Positions 41,730 to 51,253 of a DNA stretch of 64,000 nucleotides are shown piece after piece; position 1 is the first letter of the stretch; every line of letters begins with the position of its first letter. Source of the stretch: Desulfobacteraceae bacterium (lineage in GTDB: Bacteria > Desulfobacterota > Desulfobacteria > Desulfobacterales > Desulfosalsimonadaceae); the NCBI GenBank assembly GCA_003597945.1, contig QZJS01000053.1:1-64000 (forward strand), read 5' to 3'. Position numbers and translations under genes: made by a program. The notes below the pieces were generated by a model. That model did not search any database. It saw only the letters and a program-made list of their open reading frames with translations, and was not told where the DNA came from.

Positions 41730-42897
41730 TTCTCAGCACCTCCATGGGAACGATTTTCGCCGCCCGGAACGCGGGGTAAAGAGAACATGCCACGCCGATG
41801 AACGTGCACAGCGCAAACGCCGTCAGGGCAATGCCCATATCCGGCCTGGCAATGGCTCCGGATGGAACGTAGGCCACCAGAAATTTCCGCAGCAGATTGC
41901 CGGACAGCGGGCTCAACAGCATGCCGACCGCGGCCCCGAAGGTGCTGCCCATAACGGCGATGGCCGCCGTTTCCAGGGAAATCAGGCGGATCAGATCGTA
42001 TTTGCCGGCGCCCACGCATTTGAGATAGGCGATTTCCCGGCGACGCTCCAGAACGGCCATGAGCATGGTGTTGATGATGCCGAATACGGAGATCACAAAG
42101 GCCACGGCCACCATAACAAACATGATGGCCCGGGTGGCGCCGAAGAATTCCAGTATCCCATCACTTAACTCCTTGGAACCGATTATGAAATAATCGGGCG
42201 GCATCATGGCTCTCAATCGCGTCTGGATGTAATCCATATTGCTGATGTCATTGAGTTTGATTGCCACGGCGGACAGTTTCCCCTCCCGGCCCACCATGGC
42301 CTGGGCCGTGTGCAGGGGAAGGAAAAACGTGCCGTCGTCCTGGCTGTAGTTGCGTTCAAGAAGGCCTGAAACAACAAATTCCCGGTCAAAATGCTCGCTG
42401 TACATCCGATCGCCCACGGCAAGATATTCGATACGGGCCATTTCCGCGCCGAGGATCACGGAATCGTCGGACGTGAACCAGCCGCCAGCCGCAAACCGCC
42501 AGTCGGGCTTGATGGAACGAACCGCCTCGGTGACGCCCATGAAGATATCGGTCCGGGATCCGTCATCGGTGGTGACCGCAAACAGCTTGAAAGGCATCAC
42601 GGCATCGAGCTCCGGCATCCCCTGGATTCGGGTGACAATATCCTCTTCCACATAAAGGGGACTCAGACCGCCCTGGGCGATGACGGAGGCGGCCTCAATG
42701 GGGCAGCCCTCCTTGGTGATGTAAAGATGGACGCCGGTGTTATTAACCAGGTCGTCGGTCACGGCGGATGAATATCCCTGGTCCAGGGAAAGCACCACGC
42801 TGAGGGTGGCCGCCGACACCGCCAGGCTCAACCCCGTGAGCAGGCTGCGGACGGGATTGCGCCGGAGATTGCTTAACGCAACTTTAAGAAAAGACAT
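41722..42897 (-). CDS. ABC transporter permease (FtsX/MacB type)
   Basis: 391 aa; N-terminal TM, periplasmic domain, 3 C-terminal TMs; SVFGIINTMLMAVLERRREIAYLKCVGA. Confidence 0.9.
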   Translation of the reverse strand: MSFLKVALSNLRRNPVRSLLTGLSLAVSAATLSVVLSLDQGYSSAVTDDLVNNTGVHLYITKEGCPIEAASVIAQGGLSPLYVEEDIVTRIQGMPELDAVMPFKLFAVTTDDGSRTDIFMGVTEAVRSIKPDWRFAAGGWFTSDDSVILGAEMARIEYLAVGDRMYSEHFDREFVVSGLLERNYSQDDGTFFLPLHTAQAMVGREGKLSAVAIKLNDISNMDYIQTRLRAMMPPDYFIIGSKELSDGILEFFGATRAIMFVMVAVAFVISVFGIINTMLMAVLERRREIAYLKCVGAGKYDLIRLISLETAAIAVMGSTFGAAVGMLLSPLSGNLLRKFLVAYVPSGAIARPDMGIALTAFALCTFIGVACSLYPAFRAAKIVPMEVLRNE

Positions 42898-42909
42898 GAC
42901 CGCCTCCTT

Positions 42910-43302
42910 CTACAGTTGCAGGCCGAGGGCCGTATACACGGTCTGGCCCTCACCGGCGATGACTTCGGTGTAAACGGTTACGGCGTCGCCGCGTTTCATT
43001 TTCGGCAATTTAAATCCCCGCGGATAAACGGCGACGGTATGAACCCCGTCCTGAAAATTAAAATGACAACGCGAGCCGCATATGCTTGATACCGTCCCCG
43101 TAAGAACAATGGTCTTCCCATCGTAATCAGCAGGATTTTCGACCACGGAAGCCAGCTTGACAACGGAGGCATGTTCCGGGATTTCCTGCCCAAGATGCTC
43201 CCCGGCAACAGCCGCGGAAATGTTGCAGCCAAACACCAGCGCGATCATGATCGTCAATGTAAAATATATATTAAACCATCTATTTTTCGATTTTCTATCC
43301 AT
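42910..43302 (-). CDS. Exported OB-fold-like protein
   Basis: 130 aa; VVENPADYDGKTIVLTGTVSSICGSRCHFNFQDG. Confidence 0.6.
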   Translation of the reverse strand: MDRKSKNRWFNIYFTLTIMIALVFGCNISAAVAGEHLGQEIPEHASVVKLASVVENPADYDGKTIVLTGTVSSICGSRCHFNFQDGVHTVAVYPRGFKLPKMKRGDAVTVYTEVIAGEGQTVYTALGLQL

Positions 43303-43391
43303 GTTAAATCCCTTTCATTTTTATATTCTTGGTTCCATGTTGAATGAGAATGCCGCAAAGAAGCAAGGTTCCGCCTGCTTTTCTCGAACGG

Positions 43392-43441
43392 CCGCGACGA
43401 ATCCTGGAAAAAATACAAATAAACCGTCGCGGAATTTTTTT
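43392..43441 (+). terminator. Hairpin CCGCGACG...CGTCGCGG followed by T7 on + strand
   Basis: 8-bp perfect stem, 25-nt loop, then AATTTTTTT; no + strand gene immediately upstream. Confidence 0.35.
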
Positions 43442-43569
43442 ACATTCAAGATGACATCCATACGCAGGAAAAAAACGACGCAGCTTTATCACCTCAACGC
43501 TGAGGAGCCGACGGCGCAACTCTTGCGGATGCCGGTTTCAATACAAATTGGAATAATTGGGGAAAGGGA

Positions 43570-44064
43570 TCAAATCAGAAGGATGGTGGAGGAAATATGC
43601 GGCGGAATCCGTTCCAGATCCCGCTCGAATGAAAAAGCGGCGCAAAACAAAAAATTATGGATCGGCGGCATGAATGCCGAAGGAAGGGACGGTTGAAACT
43701 GAACATCCGTAAATGACGGCCGGCGGTCATCCTTGATGAAGGACTGGGTCACGGCCGGCGGCGGGCTTTCGGAGGCGCAGCAGCAGACCGGATGGAAATC
43801 CATGCAATCCCGGTCAACGATTTCGGCAAGGAAAATACCGGAAACCGGCATCGGCGCACATGCATTGTCACAGCAGCATGCGGGCACAGGGTTCTCATAA
43901 GAGGCTGATGTTGCCGTTTGAAGGGGGTCCGCCTTACCTTCAATAGCGCAATCGCACTTATGGGCTTCAATGATCGATGGCCCAACCATGGAAAATACCA
44001 GGGCCGCCATCACCATCCATGCGCAAATAGGTTTATTAAAAGTCAAATGTTTCACCTGAACCAT
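43570..44064 (-). CDS. Cys-rich exported hypothetical protein
   Basis: 164 aa; signal-like N-terminus, CDC, CCCDNAC and CCC clusters. Confidence 0.55.
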   Translation of the reverse strand: MVQVKHLTFNKPICAWMVMAALVFSMVGPSIIEAHKCDCAIEGKADPLQTATSASYENPVPACCCDNACAPMPVSGIFLAEIVDRDCMDFHPVCCCASESPPPAVTQSFIKDDRRPSFTDVQFQPSLPSAFMPPIHNFLFCAAFSFERDLERIPPHISSTILLI

Positions 44065-44245
44065 TCCTGCCGTTTTTCACAAATGTACCCGTTTTGTGGA
44101 AAGCTAATTATCCGGACCATCAAAGTCAAGGGATTTTCCATCCCTGCCTGAAAGATCATATTCCCCTGCTATTTAAAACCAGAGGTCTATTCCATGATTT
44201 CATGACCATGGCGAGGACGATAAGGTAATAAGGCACTTGCGGTTC

Positions 44246-45091
44246 TCAGGCGTCAGGAAAGTAAATGGTTTCGCATCGTCCTTTTCCATCTATGCCCGCA
44301 TACCCGTCAAGGGGAAGGACGTCTTTCTCAATCACCCGCCCCTGGGGCAGAATGGCGTTTCGCTCCAGATAATATCGGGACAGCAGAGGTCTTTTGGCAA
44401 AACCCAGACCGGCGATGCCCTGGGCCACTTCATGATCCCCCAGCTTGAGATATGAGCCCTGGGGATTGACGGCCATGCGAAAACAGCCTTTGTTGGGAAT
44501 AACGGTTTCGATGAGGTTGCGGTTGCGGACCGAAAAAGTGGTCAGCGATTTTTCATCCCGAATGAGGAACCCCTGGCGGACCACATGCAAGGTGAGAATA
44601 TGGCGACCGTTTTCGGACAAGTCGCAGGTCATGGCTTCCGGTGTGATGGTAAAACGCATATCAGCGATAAATTTCGGGTATCCCCATTCCCCCCGGCCGG
44701 CATCCCGGGCGGTTTGGTTGGTCACCGGCAGATGGATGACCAGTGATCCGAATCCCGGATATCGCCCCTCCAGCAGCGCGGGAAGCAGGAGCGGCGGCGG
44801 CTTATGACCATGCACCACCGGCACGATGATGCCGACTTCCCCGTATGGACCGATGGATGTTTCCAGATAATTGAAGGCGACAACACCCACCAGCGCCCTG
44901 TTGCCCGGTAAACTGACCGGATGAAGGCGCTTACCGGGCATCAGTGCCTCAACGGCATGCTTATCGGCGGTATAAAAAAGCGCGAAAGCGTCGTCGCGGA
45001 AATACAGCACCGGACATTTGAAAGTAGCGACGCCATGGGAAAGAATTTTTCCGGGTCGCAAGGATGAAGCGAAAAAAGGATTCATGAGCAC
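44246..45091 (-). CDS. Acetoacetate decarboxylase family protein
   Basis: 281 aa; GVVAFNYLETSIGPYGEVGIIVPV, REWGYPKF-like GEWGYPKFIADM. Confidence 0.78.
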   Translation of the reverse strand: MLMNPFFASSLRPGKILSHGVATFKCPVLYFRDDAFALFYTADKHAVEALMPGKRLHPVSLPGNRALVGVVAFNYLETSIGPYGEVGIIVPVVHGHKPPPLLLPALLEGRYPGFGSLVIHLPVTNQTARDAGRGEWGYPKFIADMRFTITPEAMTCDLSENGRHILTLHVVRQGFLIRDEKSLTTFSVRNRNLIETVIPNKGCFRMAVNPQGSYLKLGDHEVAQGIAGLGFAKRPLLSRYYLERNAILPQGRVIEKDVLPLDGYAGIDGKGRCETIYFPDA

Positions 45092-45400
45092 CTTCCATCT
45101 TTAAGCTATTCGGTCGATAAATTAAAATCGCCTGATTTTTTCTCGGAACAATCTATGTATTACGCTTTTCCAACAGGACTTTTTTATCCGTTTTACGAAT
45201 ACAAGTCAAATTCAAATCAAAGGATAACATACCCCTAACTGTTGAAATGATTGTTTTCCCATAATCGCACATTCACCAGATGTCAAAGACTTGACGTGAA
45301 GAGTAAAAGCGGCTCGCCAAAAAAACAGGATGCCGGTGATGTTGTTACGGTAACATCGGAACTGACAGTGGATGGAGCAATACCGGGCGCTTATGGGCAA

Positions 45401-46228
45401 TTACGGCTGCGCTTCGTTTTCAACGCGGTCTCTTCGGGATAAAATGACATCCGGATCGATCTCTCCGATATGGTTGAAGACATAATCTGGCTGATAGGGA
45501 AAACGGTTCATGATTTCCCTGTCCGTCACGCCGGACAGCACCAGGCAGGTGGTCATGCCCGATTCCAGGCCGCCCATGATGTCCGTGTCCATTCTATCCC
45601 CGATCATAAAACAGTTTGCCGAATGCACCCCCAGTTTTTTGCGCGCCAGAAACATCATGACCGGGTTTGGCTTTCCGAGAAAATACGGAGACACCCCGGT
45701 CACTTTTTCAATGGGGGTTACCAGAGCGCCGCAGGCGGGCACCGGCCCCCGCAGACTCGGGCCAGTTAAATCCGGATTGGTGGCAATGAATTTCGCTCCC
45801 TCCTGAATCAACAGGGTCGCTTCAATGATTTTAGCGTAATCATATTCCTCGGTCTCCCCGATGATGACATAATCCGGTTTTTTGGTAGTGACTTCAATAT
45901 TGGCCTGCTCCAGTTCGTCCAGCACGCCTTTGCCGCCGATCACATAGGCCGAACAGCCCCCCGGTCGCTGGACCTTCAGAAAACTCGCGGTGGCCATGGC
46001 TGAAGTGTAGAAACAATCCGCATCGACTTTAATGCCCATGCCTTGCAGGCGGTCCTGTAATTCCAGCCGGGTGTGATAGGAGTTATTGGTTAAAAACAGG
46101 AATTTGTAACCGCCCTGAATCAGGCGGTCCACAAATTCACTGGCGCCGGCGATCAGTTTCGAACCGGTATACACGACGCCGTCCATATCCATAATAAAGG
46201 ATTTCCGGTAGCTTCTCTGTTCGCTCAT
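45401..46228 (-). CDS. HAD-IIA family (NagD-like) hydrolase
   Basis: FIMDMDGVVYTGSKLIAGASEFVDRL, NPDLTGPSLRGPVPACGAL, MIGDRMDTDIMGGLESGM. Confidence 0.9.
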   Translation of the reverse strand: MSEQRSYRKSFIMDMDGVVYTGSKLIAGASEFVDRLIQGGYKFLFLTNNSYHTRLELQDRLQGMGIKVDADCFYTSAMATASFLKVQRPGGCSAYVIGGKGVLDELEQANIEVTTKKPDYVIIGETEEYDYAKIIEATLLIQEGAKFIATNPDLTGPSLRGPVPACGALVTPIEKVTGVSPYFLGKPNPVMMFLARKKLGVHSANCFMIGDRMDTDIMGGLESGMTTCLVLSGVTDREIMNRFPYQPDYVFNHIGEIDPDVILSRRDRVENEAQP

Positions 46229-46384
46229 GATAACGGCCTTTTCTATGTTTCTATGATTAATGATAAATGATGTTTTTTTAACGGCGCATAAAGCAAAAAG
46301 CAACGCCATTTTTTTGCCGTAATGATCTCGCTGGGAAACAAACGGCTTTAAATCAATCTTTTTCATCTCAATGATAAAAAACGC

Positions 46385-46413
46385 TTGACAACATATTTTG
46401 ACCCGGTTATTCA
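46385..46413 (+). promoter_or_regulatory. Candidate sigma70 promoter of dtxR-like gene (TTGACA-17-TATTCA)
   Basis: Consensus -35, 17-bp spacer, near-consensus -10. Confidence 0.5.
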
Positions 46414-46425
46414 GGGGTTAAAAAA

Positions 46426-46445
46426 TTATTATATATATCTAACAA
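46426..46445. promoter_or_regulatory. Candidate operator TTATTATATATATCTAACAA, site 1
   Basis: Imperfect 20-bp palindrome; reverse complement starts TTGTTAGA, as does site 2 upstream of feoA. Confidence 0.45.
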
Positions 46446-46456
46446 TATGAGGTGTC

Positions 46457-47032
46457 ATGAAATCGCAACCAAATGAAAATACACAAGAAAAGCCCATTAC
46501 ATCGGTCATGGAGGATTATCTTGAAGCGATTTTTGACCTGGACCGGGAAAAAAAAACCATACGGGTAAAAGACATCGCAAAGAAGATGGACGTGAAGATG
46601 CCCACGGTCACCAGCATGCTCAAAACGTTAAACGACAGGGGTCTCGTCCATTACGAAAAATACGAATATGTGGAGCTGACCAGAGACGGCGCGAGCGTCG
46701 GCAGAGAAATGCACCGCCGGCATCTGATCCTGCGAAAATTTTTAACCACAATCCTGAAAATCAATCCCGCCGTGGCCGATGATGAAGCCTGCAGAACGGA
46801 ACACGCTCTCAGCGAGGAAACCCTGAAAAGCCTCACGGACTTCATGGCCTTTATCCAGTCCTGCCCGAGAACGGGTCAGAGCTGGCTGGAGCATTTTGAG
46901 ACCTATCGGACGCAAGGACGTGTGCCGGAAAAATGCCGCGACCGCGGCGATGGGTTTTCATGTGAATTCAAAGACTGCGTTGATTCTTCACAAAGTCCCG
47001 GATCAATCAGAACAAAGAATGAAATTAAATAG
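46457..47032 (+). CDS. DtxR/MntR-family metal-dependent transcriptional regulator
   Basis: 191 aa; SVMEDYLEAIFDLDREKKTIRVKDIAKKMDVKMPTVTSMLKTLNDRGLV. Confidence 0.9.
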   Translation: MKSQPNENTQEKPITSVMEDYLEAIFDLDREKKTIRVKDIAKKMDVKMPTVTSMLKTLNDRGLVHYEKYEYVELTRDGASVGREMHRRHLILRKFLTTILKINPAVADDEACRTEHALSEETLKSLTDFMAFIQSCPRTGQSWLEHFETYRTQGRVPEKCRDRGDGFSCEFKDCVDSSQSPGSIRTKNEIK

Positions 47033-47042
47033 ATTGTAATTA

Positions 47043-47086
47043 AACCGCTCTGCCGGCAACGCCGGTCAAGGCGGTTATTTTTTAAC
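47043..47086 (+). terminator. Rho-independent terminator after dtxR-like gene
   Basis: AACCGC-TCTGCCGGCAACGCCGGTCAAG-GCGGTT followed by ATTTTTT. Confidence 0.7.
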
Positions 47087-47090
47087 CTTT

Positions 47091-47110
47091 TTGTTAGAGA
47101 TATAAAACAA
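47091..47110. promoter_or_regulatory. Candidate operator TTGTTAGAGATATAAAACAA, site 2
   Basis: TTGTT-N10-AACAA dyad overlapping a TATAAA -10-like element 48 bp upstream of feoA. Confidence 0.45.
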
Positions 47111-47157
47111 TAAATGGCTCTTCTTATTCTTTTAAAAATTCAAGGAGAAAAGAAACG

Positions 47158-47397
47158 ATGGAATCAACACTCAAAGACATGGCCGTGGGAGAAACCGGAA
47201 CCGTTGCCGGTTATACAAAAGGGGTATCGGTCTACCGGGAAAAACTGCTGGCCATGGGCCTGACCCGGGGCACGGAAATCCTGGTGGAACGAATCGCGCC
47301 CATGGGTGATCCCGTGGAAATCAGAATGCGGGGTTTTTCCCTTTCCCTGAGAAAAGATGAAGCCTCCGCATTACTGGTGGAAAGGAGCAAATCATGA
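47158..47397 (+). CDS. feoA: FeoA family protein
   Basis: 79 aa; LAMGLTRGTEILVERIAPMGDPVEIRMRGFSLSLRKDEA. Confidence 0.93.
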   Translation: MESTLKDMAVGETGTVAGYTKGVSVYREKLLAMGLTRGTEILVERIAPMGDPVEIRMRGFSLSLRKDEASALLVERSKS

Positions 47398-49730
47398 AAA
47401 AACAAAAACAGGTAATCGGCGTTGTCGGAAACCCCAACTGCGGAAAAACCACCCTGTTTAATGCGCTCACCGGCTCCAGGCAGCGGGTGGGCAACTGGCC
47501 GGGAGTCACCGTGGACCGCAAATCCGGCGAATACATTCACAACGGGAAAAAAATCAAGGTGGTGGATCTGCCCGGCATCTATTCCCTTTCCGCGGCATCG
47601 GCGGACGAAGCCGTGGCCCGGGATTATATCCTTTCCGGCGAGGCGGATCTGATCGTCAATATCGTGGATGCCTCCAACCTGGAGCGCAATCTTTATCTTA
47701 CCGTACAGCTCCTGGAAATGAAAGCGCCCCTGCTGATTGCCTTGAATATGATGGATGCGGCCCATGAACGCCGGATTGAAATCGATATCCCCCTGCTGAG
47801 CGAACGCCTGGGATGTCCGGTGGTGCCGCTGGTAGCTTCAAGGGGAAAGGGAGTCAATGAGTTGCGCACGGAAATCAGCCGCCGGGCCTCGGAAAATGCA
47901 CGTCCCGCGCTTGAGGTGATCTATCCCGAAGAAATTGAGGAAGCGCTGGATGAATTAATTCCGCTGGTCCGGGAGGCGGGCCTGGATAAAAAAATGAATC
48001 CTCGGTATGCCGCGGTCAAATTGCTGGAAGGCGATGAATGGATCGGCGCGCTGGCGGGCGACCGGGCCCTTGAATCCCGCGACGGCTGCCTGAAAAAAAT
48101 CGAAGACAAGCTGGATGAGGAGGCCGATATCCTGCTGGCCGACACCCGCTACAGTCTGATCCGCCGGCTGACCCGGGAGGCTGTTACCATGGGAAGCCGC
48201 GTCGGCAAAACCGTTTCGGACAAAATCGACCGCATCGTGCTTAACCGGGCCATGGGAATTCCCGTCTTTCTGATCGCCATGTATCTGATGTTCATGGTGA
48301 CCATCAACCTCGGCGGCGCGTTCATCGATTTCTTCGACATTCTCGTGGGAACCGTCTTTGTGGACGGATTCGGCGAACTGCTGGCGGCCATGGGATCGCC
48401 CGAATGGCTGACGACCCTTCTTGCCGGCGGCATCGGCGGAGGTATCCAGACCATCGCCACCTTTATCCCGCCCATCGGGTTCATGTTCCTGTGTCTCTGC
48501 CTTCTGGAAGATTCAGGATACATGGCCCGGGCCGCCTTTGTCATGGACCGGTTTATGCGGTTCATCGGTCTGCCCGGCAAGGCGTTTGTCCCCATGCTGG
48601 TGGGATTCGGGTGCAACGTGCCGGCCATCATGGCCACCCGCACCCTGGAAAACCAGCGGGACCGCACCCTGACCATCATGATGAATCCCTTCATGTCCTG
48701 CGGGGCGCGTTTGCCGGTTTACGCGCTTTTTGCCGCCGCCTTCTTCCCGGTGGCCGGCCAGAACCTGGTGTTCGGGTTGTACCTGATTGGCATCGGCTTT
48801 GCCGTGCTTACCGGCCTTGTTCTGAAAAACACCCTACTCAAAGGCGACGCCACCCCTTTTTTAATGGAGCTGCCCCCCTACCATCGACCGACGTTCAAGG
48901 GTGTGGTGTTAAGGGCATGGGACCGCCTCAGAACTTTTATCTTCCGCGCAGGGAAAATCATCATCCCGGTGGTGGTGATCTTAAGTTTTCTCAACTCCAT
49001 GGGAACCGACGGATCTTTCGGCAATGAAGATTCTAATCATTCGGTCTTAAGCGCCATCGGCAAATCCATCACGCCAATCTTTTCGCCCATGGGCATTGAT
49101 CAGGAAAACTGGCCCGCCACGGTGGGTATTTTTACCGGCATTTTCGCCAAGGAAGCGGCGGTGGGGACCCTGGATGCGTTATACGGCCAGATGGATGCCG
49201 CTGCCGCCGGATCGAGCGGGGATGAACAATCCTTTGATTTCCTGGGCGGCATTACGGAAGCCTTTCTTTCGATACAAGACAATCTTATGGGAATGGCCGA
49301 TACCGCTCTTGATCCGCTCGGCCTTTCCATCGGAGATATAAGCGCCATTGAAACCGCCGCCCAGGAGCAGGGCGTGGGACTGGGCACCTTCGGCACCATG
49401 GCCGGTCTGTTTGACGGAAAAATCGGGGCCTTCGCCTACCTGCTGTTCATCCTGCTCTATTTCCCATGCGTGGCGGCCATTGCGGCCGTATACAGGGAAA
49501 CCGACCTGAAATGGACGGCATTCGCCGGGGCCTGGACCACCGGCCTGGCCTATATGGCGGCTGTGATCTTTTACCAGGCGGCCACCATCAGCCGGCATCC
49601 GGCATCTTCCCTGACCTGGATCGGCGTCATGATCGGCATTTTCGTCTGTGTGCTCCTGATTTTAAAACAGATAGGAACCAAAGAAAAACAATGGGGACAT
49701 CGTCTCGACCCCGCAAGGAGCAGGATATGA
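47394..49730 (+). CDS. feoB: Ferrous iron transporter B
   Basis: 778 aa; GVVGNPNCGKTTLFNALTGSRQRVGNWPGVTVDRK; multi-TM permease. Confidence 0.96.
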   Translation: MKKQKQVIGVVGNPNCGKTTLFNALTGSRQRVGNWPGVTVDRKSGEYIHNGKKIKVVDLPGIYSLSAASADEAVARDYILSGEADLIVNIVDASNLERNLYLTVQLLEMKAPLLIALNMMDAAHERRIEIDIPLLSERLGCPVVPLVASRGKGVNELRTEISRRASENARPALEVIYPEEIEEALDELIPLVREAGLDKKMNPRYAAVKLLEGDEWIGALAGDRALESRDGCLKKIEDKLDEEADILLADTRYSLIRRLTREAVTMGSRVGKTVSDKIDRIVLNRAMGIPVFLIAMYLMFMVTINLGGAFIDFFDILVGTVFVDGFGELLAAMGSPEWLTTLLAGGIGGGIQTIATFIPPIGFMFLCLCLLEDSGYMARAAFVMDRFMRFIGLPGKAFVPMLVGFGCNVPAIMATRTLENQRDRTLTIMMNPFMSCGARLPVYALFAAAFFPVAGQNLVFGLYLIGIGFAVLTGLVLKNTLLKGDATPFLMELPPYHRPTFKGVVLRAWDRLRTFIFRAGKIIIPVVVILSFLNSMGTDGSFGNEDSNHSVLSAIGKSITPIFSPMGIDQENWPATVGIFTGIFAKEAAVGTLDALYGQMDAAAAGSSGDEQSFDFLGGITEAFLSIQDNLMGMADTALDPLGLSIGDISAIETAAQEQGVGLGTFGTMAGLFDGKIGAFAYLLFILLYFPCVAAIAAVYRETDLKWTAFAGAWTTGLAYMAAVIFYQAATISRHPASSLTWIGVMIGIFVCVLLILKQIGTKEKQWGHRLDPARSRI

Positions 49731-49951
49731 TTCTTTCCGAAATCAAAAAATACCTGATGAAGAACAAGCGTGCGACCCTGGGCGACCTGGCCCTGCATTT
49801 CGATATTGACCCCGATGCCATGCGGGACATGCTCAATCATTGGATACGTAGAGGAAATGCGATGAAATCGGACCTGCGCGCCGCCTGCAATGCGACCTGT
49901 TCCCGGTGCTGCAATGCGTCCGCCATGGAAATATACGAATGGATTCATTAA
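49727..49951 (+). CDS. FeoC-like transcriptional regulator/accessory protein
   Basis: 74 aa from ATG 49727, ATGA overlap with feoB stop; MILSEIKKYLMKNKRATLGDLALHFDIDPDAMRDMLNHWIRRGN...CNATCSRCC. Confidence 0.8.
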   Translation: MILSEIKKYLMKNKRATLGDLALHFDIDPDAMRDMLNHWIRRGNAMKSDLRAACNATCSRCCNASAMEIYEWIH

Positions 49952-49993
49952 ACAAAAATCAGATCAAACACATAAAAAATGGAGGTTTGCAAC

Positions 49994-51145
49994 ATGAAGG
50001 AAATAAAGAAAATGATTTTGTCGTTGATGTTTCCGGTTTTGATCAGCCTGCCGCTGTTTGCTTTGGCACAGGAGCCCATTATCGGCGATATTGCCGATTA
50101 TACGGCATCCGGCGCAAGCACCGGCGGCGTCCGAAGCCTTGATCAGCGCGCCGCCCATCTGGAGACACTCACCGGAAGCGCGGTCGAGGGTGACAACTGG
50201 TATGACCGCGTCCGAATCGGCGGGCTGGTGGAAGTCGAGGCCGGGTATGAAAAAAGAAAGTTCAATGACCCGGCCGCCGAAGATGAAACAACCGGCGACG
50301 TGGACGTGGCAGCGGTTGAGCTGGATATGGATGTCAGAATTGTGGATCACGTGGACGGCCATGTGCTGATCAAATACGAAGAAGGCGATGTTTTTCTGGA
50401 TGAAGGTTTCATCACCCTGACCGGCGGCGACGACCTGCCGGCCTACCTGATCGCCGGCCGGCAGTACATTCCTTTCGGGAACTTCGACAGTCATTTCGTC
50501 ACGGACCCCACCACCCTGATGCTGGGAGAGACCAACGAAGGCGCCGTGGTGGCCGGATACCGGTTGGGCGACGACATGGCCGACCTGGCACTGGGCGCAT
50601 TCAAGGGGAAAGTCCGCAAGTCCGGCGATGACGACACCATCGACGGTTACGTGGCCAGCCTGACGGCAACCCCTTTTGAAGGGCTGGTATTCGGCGCTTC
50701 CTACACCTCCAGCCTGGCGGCCGCGGATGCGTTTGCCGATGAGGTCACCGATACCGAAAACATGGCTTCCCATGTGGCCGGCTTCAGCGCCCACGTGTCC
50801 CTTGAGTTTCTGGATAGCTTCAAGTTTATGGGAGAATACGTCGGCGCGCTGGAACGCTTCCGGGCCGGCGAAATTTATGACCCCGCCGACGACAAACCAC
50901 GAAAGCCTAAGGCCTGGAACGCGGAACTGGCATTTGCGGTAACCGATGCCGTGGAAATCACCGCCCGTTGCGGCGGATCAGAGGACGGCGCCGACCTGCT
51001 GCCCGAATCCCAATACGGCGCGGTGATCAACTGGAGATTCTTCGATAACACCAACCTGGCCCTGGAATATCTCTACGGCAAGTTCGAAAACGACGATCAC
51101 GGCAAAACCCATACGGTCACGGCCCAGCTTGCGGTTGAATTTTAA
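49994..51145 (+). CDS. LbtU-like siderophore/outer-membrane porin
   Basis: Signal peptide MKEIKKMILSLMFPVLISLPLFALAQE; WYDRVRIGGLVEVEAGYEKR; beta-barrel ending VTAQLAVEF. Confidence 0.72.
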   Translation: MKEIKKMILSLMFPVLISLPLFALAQEPIIGDIADYTASGASTGGVRSLDQRAAHLETLTGSAVEGDNWYDRVRIGGLVEVEAGYEKRKFNDPAAEDETTGDVDVAAVELDMDVRIVDHVDGHVLIKYEEGDVFLDEGFITLTGGDDLPAYLIAGRQYIPFGNFDSHFVTDPTTLMLGETNEGAVVAGYRLGDDMADLALGAFKGKVRKSGDDDTIDGYVASLTATPFEGLVFGASYTSSLAAADAFADEVTDTENMASHVAGFSAHVSLEFLDSFKFMGEYVGALERFRAGEIYDPADDKPRKPKAWNAELAFAVTDAVEITARCGGSEDGADLLPESQYGAVINWRFFDNTNLALEYLYGKFENDDHGKTHTVTAQLAVEF

Positions 51146-51253
51146 CAAAAGCATTTCACTTGAATTTTTGCATTTGAAATGCATAAATTAAACCATGTGG
51201 GTATGGATAAAGGCCGATTTTCAAAAAGACCGGTTTAGAGAAAGGCATGTAAA

